A stretch of DNA of 64,000 bases from JAGWRA01 sp963711505. GTDB taxonomy: Bacteria; Acidobacteriota; Vicinamibacteria; Vicinamibacterales; CAVVIG01. Position 1 is the stretch's first letter; each line of letters opens with the position of its first letter. This document shows, piece by piece, positions 19,236 through 28,638 of this stretch. The notes under the pieces were generated by a model that worked only from the letters and a program-made list of their open reading frames with translations, did no database searches and was not told where the DNA came from. The stretch is taken from assembly GCA_963711505.1 (NCBI GenBank), contig CAVQEJ010000003.1, forward strand, positions 310,001 to 374,000, written 5' to 3'. The position numbers were made by a program, and so were the translations under genes.

Positions 19236-21865
19236 ATGGCGCGACGCGAAGAGCCAGACTGCCCCGGTCCCATCCGGCGGGCGATCGCCCTGCTGGCGGT
19301 GGGACTGCTGGTCGGCCTGTGCGTGACGCCCTCGCCGGTGGCGGCGGCCGCCGGCCGGAGCGGCGGCGCCCCGGCGCAGTCTCGAAGCGGTCGGCGGCGT
19401 CGGTGACCGGCGCCGACGTCAGTGCCGTCGCGCTCGACGGCCGTGGCAACGACAGCATCTGGCGTCATGCGCCGGCCGCCTCCGACTTCGAGCAGCGTGA
19501 GCCGACCGAAGGGAAGGCGGCGACGTTTCCCACCTCGGTACGGGTCGCCTACGACGCCCACGCTATCTACGTCGACGTGACGGCGACCGATCCCGATCCG
19601 TCCCGGATCGTCGGGTTGCTGACCCGTCGCGATACCGAGTCGCCCTCCGACTGGATCCGCGTGCTGATCGATTCCTACAACGACCAGCGCAGTGCGTACG
19701 AGTTCGCCGTCAACGCCGCGGGCGTCAAGGAGGACTCGGTACTGGTTCAACGACAACAATCAGGACGTCGGCTGGGATGCCGTCTGGCAGGTCTCGGTCT
19801 CCCGGAGCGAGACCGGCTGGCAGGCACGGTTCCGGATTCCGCTCTCGCAGCTGCGGTTCAGCGATTCGGCGTCGAGCTTCGGCTTCGCCGTGGTCCGGCA
19901 GGTGGCGCGGCTGAACGAGACGGACACCTGGCCGCTGCTGGCCAAGAGCGCCCAGGGCTACGTGTCGTCGTTCGGCGAGGTCACCGGGCTGCGGCTCGGC
20001 GGATCGCACAAGAAGCTGGAGATCACGCCCTACGTCGTCTCGCAGCTGGACACGCAGCCGCCCGATCCGGGCAACCCCTTCGTCTCGCATGCGTCGGTGG
20101 GGAAGACCCTCGGCGCCGACCTGAAGTACGCCTCACGCCGGGCCTCACGCTCACGGCGACGGTCAATCCCGACTTCGGCCAGGTCGAGGCGGACCCGGCG
20201 GTCGTGAACCTGTCGGCGTTCGAGACGTATTTCAACGAACGGCGGCCGTTCTTCACCGAGGGTTCCGGCATCTTCCACTTCGACACGGACTGCAACGACG
20301 GCCAGTGCACCGGGCTGTTCTACTCGCGCCGCATCGGCCGGTCGCCCCAGGTACTCGGTGGACGCGCCCGACGGGGGCTACGTCGAGGAGCCGGCGCAGA
20401 CGACGATCCTGGGGGCGGCGAAGCTGACGGGGCGCATCGGCGACTACTCGATTGGGGCGCTGAACGCCGTCACGGCCGAAGAGGACGCCCGGACTGCCAT
20501 CGGCGGGCAGCGCTCGAGCGCGATGGCCGAGCCGCTGACGAGCTACTCCCTGGTCCGGGCGCGGCGCGAGTTCGCGAACCAGTCGACGGTCGGCTTCATG
20601 ATGACGAGCACGAACCGGCGCCTGCGCGGGCTCACCGGCATCCTCCCGGGGCAGGCGTACACGGGCGGGGTCGACTGGGACTGGCGGACGGGCGGCGGCC
20701 GGTACAGCGTCACGGGGTACTGGGCGGGGAGCCTGCTGCGCGGCGATCGTGTCGCGATCGACGACGTGCAGACCGATAACGTCCATGCCTTCGAGCGGCC
20801 CGATGCCGGCTACGCGGGCTACGATCCGTCCCGCACGAGCCTCGGTGGCCAGTCGGCGCAAGTCGCCGTCAGCAAGATCGGCGGGGAGACGATCCGGTTC
20901 AACTCGAACGTCGAGATGAAGAGCCCGGGCTTCGACATCAACGCGCTCGGCTTCCTGACGCGCGCCGACATCATCAGCCAGGGGAACTGGCTCCAGTGGC
21001 GGCACGACCGGCCCACGCGGTACGTCCGCAGCGCCCGGCTGAACTTCAATCAATGGGGCTCCTGGAACTACGGTGGCGACCGGCTCGAGACGGGCGGGAA
21101 CGTGAACGGCAACGTCACGTTCCGGAACAACTGGAGCGCCGGCGCCGGCGTGAACCTGAACGCCGACGGGGCTTCGACGATCGCATGACCCGAGGCGGCC
21201 CGGGCGGGCGGACGCCGGGCAACATCGGTTCGTGGTTCTGGATGAATACCGACAACCGCCGCATGGTGCAGCTCGGCTACAACCAGTTCTTCTACAACGA
21301 CCACCACGGCTCGCACGACTTCAACTTCGGTCCCACGGTCACCGTCCGCCCCTCTGCGTCGCTCTCGCTGGTGCTGGGCGTGTTCTGGGACCATTCCGTG
21401 AACGACTATCAGTGGGTCGAACAACTCGACACGCACTACGTGCTGGCGCATCTCGACCAGAAGACGACGTCGTTCACGGCCCGGGTGAACTACACGCTGA
21501 CACCCAACCTCTCGATTCAGCTCTACGCCCAGCCGTTCGTGTCCGCCGGCGCCTACAGCGGCTACAAGGAACTGGTGAACGGCCGCGCGGCGCGGTACCC
21601 GGACGAGTTCGCCCCGTTCGACTTCGAGGCGACGAGCGCGTTCGCCAGCGACAACCCGAACTTCAACGTCAAGTCCTTCCGCTCCACGAACGTGCTGCGG
21701 TGGGAATACCATCCCGGGTCGAGCCTCTTCATCGTGTGGCAGCAGAACCGCGAGCGCGACGACACGATCGGCACCTATCAGTTGGGCAACAATCTCGCCC
21801 AGCTCTTCGGCCAGGCGGCCAACAACGTCTTCCTGATCAAAGTCGCCCAGTGGCTCAACTTCTGA
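19236..21865 (+). CDS. DUF5916 / CBM9-like outer-membrane protein, frame broken
   Basis: A signal peptide (residues ~15-36, cleavage after VAA) precedes a CBM9-like domain with the family motif YWFNDNNQD and GWQARFRIPLSQLRF. An outer-membrane barrel with many aromatic strands follows and ends in a terminal Phe. Breaks: an unresolved shift near 19370, an extra G at GGTACT 19738-19743, a missing base near 20132, an extra G at GGTACT 20350-20355 and a missing base near 21172. Between breaks the protein is continuous and unchanged. Family members are abundant in Acidobacteriota and Bacteroidota and usually sit in the outer membrane; the biochemical role is not established. Confidence 0.8.
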
Positions 21866-21925
21866 GCCGGCGGCGTCCGTCCTGAGTCCTCAGCCCGGGC
21901 CGTTCTGCGGCATACTGAGGCCGAC

Positions 21926-22408
21926 ATGCCGTTCCAGACGGGCGATCGGGTCGTGGTGCGCGGGCTCGGCACGGGTGTCGTCCGCGACGTGCGGCGCGGC
22001 GGGCGGTACCTCGTCGCGATCGGTGCTGCGACGATGGTCTGCACGGAGGACCAGCTCCGGGACGAGCGCCCGCGGCCCGCACGAGGCGCCGGAGGGAAGC
22101 GAGGCGGAGCCGAGCCGCCGAGTGCGCGCGAGCGGGGGTGGGGCCCCGCGAGCCCTGAGGAACGTCAAACGCCTGCACCCGCCCTCTCGCTCGACCTCCA
22201 TGGCCTGACCGTGGACGAGGCGATGCGGCTGGTGGACGACCGGCTGAATCAGGCGCTGCTCGCCGGCGTGTCCCGGCTGGACATCGTGCATGGCAAGGGA
22301 CACGGCCTCATCCGTTCCGCGCTCCATCGTCATCTGCGAAAGATCACGGCCGTCCGCCGCTTCGAGCTCGACGCGCGGAACCCGGGCGTGACGCATCTGT
22401 ATCTCTGA
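21926..22408 (+). CDS. Stand-alone Smr-domain protein
   Basis: The product is 160 aa. Residues 1-~50 form a KOW-like beta domain (GDRVVVRGLGTGVVRDV). Residues ~85-160 form an Smr domain with LDLHGLTVDEAMRLVDDRLNQAL and the HGKGHGLIRSAL signature. This is the C-terminal architecture of MutS2 without the ATPase part. Smr domains nick or cleave branched DNA or, in MutS2/SmrB contexts, mRNA on stalled ribosomes; which applies here is unknown. The linker between the two domains (about residues 50-80) is encoded by a type B-like repeat. The ATG at 21926 is favoured by the domain start. Confidence 0.85.
   Translation: MPFQTGDRVVVRGLGTGVVRDVRRGGRYLVAIGAATMVCTEDQLRDERPRPARGAGGKRGGAEPPSARERGWGPASPEERQTPAPALSLDLHGLTVDEAMRLVDDRLNQALLAGVSRLDIVHGKGHGLIRSALHRHLRKITAVRRFELDARNPGVTHLYL
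22075..22157 (+). repeat. Type B-like repeat within the Smr linker
   Basis: Repeated gaggcg/gagccg blocks are followed by GCGGGG-gtgg-GGCCCCGC, the terminal hairpin of the type B family. It is in frame with the surrounding Smr gene and supplies an Arg/Gly/Pro-rich linker. Confidence 0.6.
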
Positions 22409-22592
22409 GAATTGAGTACTCAGAATGCGGACATGGTATGCGGTGCTGCCGCGCATGCGGCGCGCGAGTGACAGTGCCCACTGCGCCATTGCGCCATGCC
22501 GATGCCGCGGACCTGCGGCGGCAGCGCTCGTCATTCCGCGAGTCTGCGCGTGACAGGCGTACCCGCCGGGCGTAAGATGTGAAGTGTTCTCT

Positions 22593-24952
22593 ATGCACTT
22601 CCGTACGTCCCCGCCCGGCCGTCCGTGCACATTTCTCCGCCGCGTGTCCCTTCGTCTGGCTCTGCGCCGTGCGCTCGCGACTTCCTGGCACGATCGACGC
22701 TCGTATCGCTGTCCGTGCGGCGTCGACACGCGCCGCGCAGGCGCAGTCAGCGTCCGGACGCGGACGAAGCCCGGCTGCCGGCCCCGGCCTATCCGGACGT
22801 GGTCGCGAGCGCGGCGGCGGGCAAGGCGGCGGACGCGCTCGTGCGCCTGGACGAGGAACTGCACGGCCAGGGCGTCGACCAGCTGCCGGTCGACGCCCGG
22901 CTGCTGCGCGCGCACCTGCTGGCGCAGGCGGGACGGCCCGCCGAGAGTGCGGCGCTCTGGCAGTCGATTGCGTCGACGCCCGGCCTCGACGATCCGCTGC
23001 GCGAGCTGGCCCTGCGGTCGGCGCTCTCCGTGCTGTTGCAGGCCGGCCGGCTCACGGCGGCGTCAGCCGCTCTCGACGCCCTGACGGCTGCGCAGGACGG
23101 TCGTCCCGACGCCCAGGCGCTCGTGGATCTGGCGCAGGCCTATGTGAAGACGGGAGACGAGGCGCACGCCGCGCCGCTGTTCCAGCGGGCCCTGGACGTT
23201 CAGGCGTCCGGTGCGGCGGCCAACGCGGCCAGGCTGGGACTGGCCGAGGCGAAGGCGAAGAGCGGGGATGCGGCGGGCGCGCTCGCCCTGCTGCGCCAGG
23301 CCGAGCTCCACTTCGATCAGCCGGCGACGTTCGGGGCGGCGCGCGCGGCCGAGCGGCGGATCGCCGCGGACGGGAAGGAGGCGGTCGCGCCGTTCACCGA
23401 GGACCAGTACGCGGAGCTCGCGACGCAGCTGACGGCGGCCGCGCGCTATCACGAGGCGCTGGACCTGGTCGACGAATGGGCGGCGCACTATCCGAAGACC
23501 GATCGTCGCGACGAGATCGACAGCACGCGGATCGCCGTGCTCTACGCGCAGCGGGCCGACGACAAGGCGATGACCGAGGCGAGCCGCTTTCTGCGTGCCT
23601 GGCCGCGCAGCCGCTACGTGCCCGACGTCCGGACGGTGCAGTTCCGGATCGACGTCCGCGAGCAGCGGACGGCATCGGTGCGGACGCGCGGGCGGGCGCT
23701 GTGGCTCGGCCGCGTGCCGGGCGTCAAGCGCGACGACCGGTTCAGTCTCGGCCGCCTGCTGGCGGCCTACCTCGTCGGCGTCGGCCGGGTGTCGGAAGGG
23801 CTGTCGATCTATCACCGGCTGTATCAGGAGGCCGTCTCGCGTGACGATCGCGCGGACATCCTGTGGCGTGCCGGGGTGGCGTCGGTTCGCCTTCGGCAGT
23901 ACAGCCGGGCCGTGAGCAACCTGACCTCCGCCATCCGCCTGAAGCCGGGGCCCCAGACGGAGCGCGTCTGCCGCTACTGGCTCGGCGTCGCCCAGCTGCG
24001 GCTCGGACGCCGGGCGGCCGCCGTCGAGACGCTGGCAGATCTGGTGCGTGACGATCTGTATCAGTACTACGGCCTGGAGGCGCTGCACCTCCTCCAGCAG
24101 CTCGCGAAGGGGCATGCCGACGTGCAGACCGCCTTGCAGCACGCGATGACGCCGTCGCAGGCGTTTCCGGCGCTCACGCTCGATGACGGGATCCGGCGCG
24201 ACGGGCGCGTCGTGGCGGCCGAGCAGCTCGCCCGGGCGGGGCTGCGCGCCGACGCGGCCGACTTCGCCCGGCAGGCCGCGCTCGACCATCGCGGCGACCG
24301 GGCGCTCGGCCTGCTGGCGGCGCGGGCGCTGGATGCCGTCGGCCGGCACCGCGACGCGGTGGCCCTGCTGGGGAGCCGGTTCGGCTCCTACCTCGACGCC
24401 CCCGCCACGGGCCTGCCCGCCGATTTCTGGACGCTCGTCTATCCCCGCGCCTACTGGACGGCGGTGAAGGCGGCGGCGGCGAAGAACAAGGTCGATCCGC
24501 TGCTGCTGCTGGCGATCATGCGGCGCGAATCGCTCTTCGACGCCACGGCCGTCTCGCGCAGCGGTGCGGTCGGACTGTTCCAGGTGATGTCGTACACGGC
24601 CGACGACTACGGAGCGGCGACCGGCGACGGTCCCCAGGCCCGCAACGAGCTGACGACGCCGAAGGTGAGTGCCGAGATCGGCGCCCGCCTCGTGGCCCGG
24701 CTGCTGCGCCTGTTCGGCGGCGCCGTGGCGCCCGTCGCCGCCTCCTACAACGCCGGCGAAGACCTCGTCTCCGTCTGGTGGAAGACCGTTCCCGATCGCT
24801 CCGAGCCGCTGTTCGTCGACTCCATGCCGTACGGCGAGACCCGCAACTACGTCCGCGCGGTGCTCACGAACTACTACGCGTATCAGCGGCTGTACGGGGA
24901 ATGGGACTGGGGACAACTGAGGAATTCAAGAATTGAAGAATTGAAGAAATGA
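22593..24952 (+). CDS. Soluble lytic murein transglycosylase (Slt70-like)
   Basis: A long superhelical part of about 540 residues with TPR-like helical repeats (YHEALDLVDEWAAHYPKT; RQYSRAVSNLTSAIRLKPG) is followed by an SLT domain at the C-terminus. The catalytic Glu is in IMRRESLFD, followed by SRSGAVGLFQVM and SYNAGEDLVSVWW. It cleaves peptidoglycan glycan strands in the periplasm. The frame is solid from about 22766. The first ~170 bp contain pieces of a signal peptide in different frames (LRLALRRAL, STLVSLSV, AQAQSASG), so the N-terminus is probably disrupted by indels. ATG 22593 lies 14 bases after a taagat -10-like box. The last residues (NSRIEELKK) are encoded by an AATTGAAG repeat, which also provides the stop. 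Confidence 0.8.
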
Positions 24953-25030
24953 AGAAATGTGGATGGAGCTGCGCGCCAAGCTCGTCTCGCGTTCGAATTC
25001 TTCAATTCGTCAATTCTTCAATTCTTCTTC
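24919..25030. repeat. Inverted AATTGAAG arrays between convergent genes
   Basis: The left array (24923-24954) has units aattcaag, aattgaag, aattgaag, aaatgaag. The right array (24995-25030) has the inverted units. The two arms can pair around a ~40-base centre. Each array overlaps the end of its neighbouring gene and supplies its stop codon, at 24950 and on the minus strand at 25018-25020. Confidence 0.75.
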
Positions 25031-26547
25031 GCCTCGTGCTTCTCGAGAAACCCCTCCGCCACCTTCGCCGGATCCCGCTTGTCCCGGTCCACTTCCAGGT
25101 TCATCTGCCGCATCCGGGCGGCGTCGATCGTGCCGCCGAGCGCCGACAGCGCCCGGATCACGTCGGGATGCTGCTCGGTCAGCCGCTGGCTGGCCAGCAC
25201 GATGGCGTCGTAGGGGGGAATGGCGCCGCGATCGTCCTCGAGGACGCGCAGCTTCAGGGCGGCGATGCGGCCGTCGGTCGAGTAGGCGCTGATCACGTCG
25301 ACCGTTCCCTGCTCGATGGCCTGGTACATGAGGGCCGGATCCATGGAGCGCTGCGACCGGAAGTGCAGCCCGTAGTCCTGCTGCAGCGCCCGCCATTCGG
25401 GGCGCGAGAAGAACTCGTAGTCGCTGCCGATCGTCAGCTCCGGTGCGTGCGGCACGAGCTGGCTGATCGTGGTGACGCCCATGTCCGCGGCCTGCCCGCC
25501 CCGCATCGCCAGCGCGTAGGCGTTCTCGAACCCGAGCGCGCAGACGACGGTGATGCCGTACTGGGCCTTCAGCTGTTGCCGCACCTGCTCGAGCACCGCG
25601 TGGCGATCCGTCGGCACGGTCGAGTGATGCAGCACGTTGGCCCAGATGGTGCCCGAGTAGTCGACGTAGGCGTCGATCTGTCCGTTGCGCAGCGCGTCGA
25701 AGACGACGGTGGACCCGAGCGAGGAGAGCACGCGGCTCCGGTCGCCGGTCTGTCGCTGGATCTGCTGCGCGAGCAGGGCGCTCAGGATGTACTGCTCGGT
25801 GAAGTTCTTCGCGCCGATCGTGATCTCGCGGCGGCCCGACGCCGCCAGATCGCGCACGGCCTCTCCGCCCGCCCAGGCGACCAGCACCGCGACCAGCCCC
25901 AGCGCCACGAGCAGCCGGCGCCGTCGCCGCCCGGCGATGGCCGTCTCGATGGTGTGGACGATGCCGTCGAGGACGAGGGCCAGCGCGGCCGACGCCACGC
26001 ACCCCAGCAGCACCGCCGCCGTGTTCCGCGTCTGCAGGCCGCTGAAGATGTAGTTGCCCAGGCTCGTCGCGCCCACCGGCGTCGACAGCGTCGCCATGCC
26101 GACGGTCCAGACCGTCGCCGTCCGGATGCCGGCGACGATCACCGGCATCGCCAGCGGCAGCTCCACCTGTCGCAGTTGCTGGCCGGGCGTCATGCCGACG
26201 CCGCGGGCCGCTTCCTTCACGGCCGGATCGACGCCCGCCAGGCCGATGACGGTGTTCCGCAGGATCGGCAGCAGGCCGTACAGCGTCAGCCCGATGATGG
26301 CGGGCAGGAAGCCGATGCTCTGCAGGCTCAGCGCGGCGAGCACCGGCACCATCAGCGCGAGCAGCGCCAGGCCGGGAATGGTCTGGATGATGCCGGCCAC
26401 CGCGAGCACCGGCTGTTCGATCCATGGCCGGCGCGTGGCGAGGATGCCGGCCGGCACGCTGACGAGCACGCTCAGGCCGATCGCCAGCAGCGTGAGCTGC
26501 AGGTGCGCCGTCAGGTACGCGGGCAGCAGGGCGAGCTGTGCGCTCAT
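25018..26547 (-). CDS. Osmoprotectant ABC importer, fused permease and substrate-binding protein
   Basis: The product is 509 aa. Residues ~1-200 are an OpuCB/ProW-type permease with several transmembrane helices and an EAA-like loop (EAARGVGMTPGQQLRQVELPLAMP). Residues ~230-509 are an OpuCC/ProX-type binding domain (ITIGAKNFTEQYILSALLAQQI; DAYVDYSGTIW). It imports glycine betaine, choline or related quaternary amines for osmoprotection or catabolism. It overlaps the upstream ATPase gene by 4 bases (ATGA), indicating translational coupling. Fusion of permease and binder is known in this family. The C-terminal Lys-Lys-Asn and stop codon lie in the AATTGAAG repeat. Confidence 0.9.
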   Translation of the reverse strand: MSAQLALLPAYLTAHLQLTLLAIGLSVLVSVPAGILATRRPWIEQPVLAVAGIIQTIPGLALLALMVPVLAALSLQSIGFLPAIIGLTLYGLLPILRNTVIGLAGVDPAVKEAARGVGMTPGQQLRQVELPLAMPVIVAGIRTATVWTVGMATLSTPVGATSLGNYIFSGLQTRNTAAVLLGCVASAALALVLDGIVHTIETAIAGRRRRRLLVALGLVAVLVAWAGGEAVRDLAASGRREITIGAKNFTEQYILSALLAQQIQRQTGDRSRVLSSLGSTVVFDALRNGQIDAYVDYSGTIWANVLHHSTVPTDRHAVLEQVRQQLKAQYGITVVCALGFENAYALAMRGGQAADMGVTTISQLVPHAPELTIGSDYEFFSRPEWRALQQDYGLHFRSQRSMDPALMYQAIEQGTVDVISAYSTDGRIAALKLRVLEDDRGAIPPYDAIVLASQRLTEQHPDVIRALSALGGTIDAARMRQMNLEVDRDKRDPAKVAEGFLEKHEAKKN

Positions 26548-27317
26548 CGGCCCGTCCCCTCGTCCTGCAGGAGGTCGGACACGAGCTCCGCCTGCCGCTT
26601 CGGCGTCTCGATCAGCTGGCGCACGTAGTCGTCGGCCGGTTCGGTCATCAGCGCGTGCGCCGTGCCGATCTGGATCAGCCGGCCGTGCTGCATCACGGCG
26701 ATCCGGTCGCCGATGCGCATCGCCTCGACGATGTCGTGCGTGACGAAGATGGCGGTCAGTTTCAGCTTCTCGCGGATCCGCAGGAACGACTCCTGGAGCC
26801 GGTCGCGCGTGAGCGGGTCGAGCGCGCCGAACGGCTCGTCGAGCAGCATCACGCGGGGTTCGGCCGCCAGCGCCCGCGCGACGCCCACGCGCTGCTGCTG
26901 GCCGCCCGACAGCTCCGACGGCCGGCGGTCCCGGACGGCGGCCGGATCCAGATCCACCAGCGTCAGCAGGTCGTCGACGCGCCGGCGGATGCGGGCCGGA
27001 TCCCAGCCCAGCAGGCGCGGCGTGATGCCGACGTTCTCCGCGACGCTCATGTGCGGGAACAGGCCGATCCGCTGGAAGGCGTACCCGATGTGGCGGCGCA
27101 GCTCGTGCGGGGGCAGCGTGGAGGCGTCCTGGCCGTCGAGCAGCACGCGCCCGGACGTCGGTTCGACGAGCCGGTTGATCATCTTCAACGTCGTCGTCTT
27201 GCCCGAGCCCGAGCCGCCGAGCAGCACGAGCAGCTCGCCCTCCGCCACCGTCAGCGACAGCTCGTGCACGGCGACGACGCGGTGGTACCGCTTCGTGAGT
27301 GCCTGCAGTTCAATCAT
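26544..27317 (-). CDS. Osmoprotectant ABC importer ATP-binding protein
   Basis: The product is 257 aa with Walker A GGSGSGKTT (residues ~35-43), signature LSGGQQQRVGVAR, Walker B VMLLDEP and the switch histidine in FVTHD. It resembles OpuCA/ProV without the C-terminal CBS domains. It powers the fused permease-binding protein encoded immediately downstream (4-base overlap). The ATG at 27317 is the first in frame and fits the family start (MIELQALTKRY). Confidence 0.92.
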   Translation of the reverse strand: MIELQALTKRYHRVVAVHELSLTVAEGELLVLLGGSGSGKTTTLKMINRLVEPTSGRVLLDGQDASTLPPHELRRHIGYAFQRIGLFPHMSVAENVGITPRLLGWDPARIRRRVDDLLTLVDLDPAAVRDRRPSELSGGQQQRVGVARALAAEPRVMLLDEPFGALDPLTRDRLQESFLRIREKLKLTAIFVTHDIVEAMRIGDRIAVMQHGRLIQIGTAHALMTEPADDYVRQLIETPKRQAELVSDLLQDEGTGR

Positions 27318-27372
27318 GGAACGGGTGTCAGGCTATCAGAAATGGCCGGAGAGGGTGGATACTCTAGGGGAG

Positions 27373-27400
27373 GGGATTAGGGATTGGGGATTGGGGATTG
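27373..27400 (+). repeat. GGGATTG heptad array, four units
   Basis: Units gggatta, gggattg, gggattg, gggattg lie between divergent genes and end 5 bases before the ATG of the acetyltransferase. The G-rich units are the only purine-rich sequence in ribosome-site position. Confidence 0.8.
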
Positions 27401-27405
27401 GCTCC

Positions 27406-27892
27406 ATGCGGGTGAGCGGCCACGGCGGACGACGCTGACGACATCGCGCGGATCTACAACGAGGGGATCGCGGATCGCGTCGCGACCTTCGAGACGCGCC
27501 CCCGCACCGCGGCCGACGTCCGAAGCTGGTTCGACGGCCGTCATCCGATCGTCGTCGTCGAGGACGGGGAGCACGCGGGGGACGCGATGGCGTTCGCGGC
27601 GACGTCGACGTACCGGCCGCGCGCCTGCTACGACGGCATCGCCGAGTTCTCTGTCTACGTGAGCCGCGCCGCCCGCCGCCGGGGCGCGGGACGCCTGGCG
27701 ATGCTGGGCCTGATGGACGCTGCCGCACGCGCCGGCTTCTCGAAGCTGGTGTCGCGCGTGTTCGTGGAGAACACGCCGAGCCGCCGTCTGCTCGGCGAGA
27801 TCGGGTTCCGCGAGGTGGGCGTCTACGAACGGCACGGCCAGCTCGATGGCGTCTGGCGCGACGTCGTCATTGTCGAGCGGCTGCTGCCCTGA
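27406..27892 (+). CDS. GNAT acetyltransferase (phosphinothricin-acetyltransferase-like)
   Basis: The product is about 161 aa after correction of one extra base near 27413. Visible GNAT features are IARIYNEGIADRVATFETRP at the N-terminus, the V-shaped beta strand EFSVYVSRAARRRGAGRLAM (CoA pyrophosphate loop RRRGAG) and the C-terminal NTPSRRLLGEIGFREVGVYERHG with DGVWRDVVIVERLL. The family acetylates phosphinothricin, methionine sulfoximine or related amino-acid amines. Without correction the frame has no good start (TGA at 27413). Divergent from the osmoprotectant importer. Confidence 0.8.
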
Positions 27893-27914
27893 GCGGCGGG
27901 CGCGCCAGCGGGTG

Positions 27915-28616
27915 TCAGTGCGCCAGCGGGATCACCGGGATGTCGCGTTCGGGGAGCGCCTGCACCCGGGTCCGCCAGTCGCGGGTGGCTTCGACGGTGG
28001 CCGGCGCGAGCGAGACGCCCACCGACATCCGGCCCGACGGCGTCACCCGGCCGGTCCACACGAGTTCGACCTCCAGCCGTGCGTCGAAGGCCGGCACGGT
28101 CACGAGGAAGGTCTTCGGCAGGGCGACGGCCGGACCGTGGGGCAGCTCGAACCGCAGCCCGCCTGCACTCACGTCGATGATCTCTCCGACGATGTCGCCG
28201 AGCAGCACCGTCGTGCCCGGCGCCACCGGCTTGCGCACCCACCGGCGCGGGCGGCCGACGCCCGCCAGCGTTTCCGAGACCTTCGCCAGGAACGTCACCG
28301 GATCCAGCGGCTTCACGAGATAGGCGGTCGCGCCGTACTGCTTCGCTTCGCTCTCGAGGAAGTTGTCGGTGAAGTCGCTCGTCACCATCGACGCCATCCG
28401 CGGGTGGGTGACGCGGCTGCGCAGCAGCAGCTGGAGGCCGTTGTCGCCGCCGAGCTGGACGCTGGCGACGAGCAGCGCCGGGCGGCTCACGGCGAGCGTC
28501 GCCGCGGCCTCGTCGACGCTGCGGGCGCCGACGGGCTCGTGTCCGGCGGTACGCAGCAGTTTCGACACGCGGGCCAGGTCGGCGGCGTGATGTTCGGCAA
28601 TCAGAATGGTGGCCAT
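27915..28616 (-). CDS. Receiver-like plus PilZ domain protein
   Basis: The product is 233 aa. Residues 1-~118 have a CheY-like fold. The acidic pocket is changed (AEHH instead of a DD pair), and the position of the phospho-accepting Asp appears to be Ser (LLVASVQLGG). The conserved Thr/Ser (VTSDF) and Lys (YLVKPLD) remain. Residues ~125-230 are a PilZ domain with an RxxxR (RRWVR) and DVSAGGLRF, both parts of the c-di-GMP binding signature. The likely role is a c-di-GMP effector with a degenerate, phosphorylation-independent receiver. Targets are unknown. No GGDEF or EAL gene is adjacent. Confidence 0.75.
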   Translation of the reverse strand: MATILIAEHHAADLARVSKLLRTAGHEPVGARSVDEAAATLAVSRPALLVASVQLGGDNGLQLLLRSRVTHPRMASMVTSDFTDNFLESEAKQYGATAYLVKPLDPVTFLAKVSETLAGVGRPRRWVRKPVAPGTTVLLGDIVGEIIDVSAGGLRFELPHGPAVALPKTFLVTVPAFDARLEVELVWTGRVTPSGRMSVGVSLAPATVEATRDWRTRVQALPERDIPVIPLAH

Positions 28617-28638
28617 CGCACTGTGAATCCCGGCTCGC

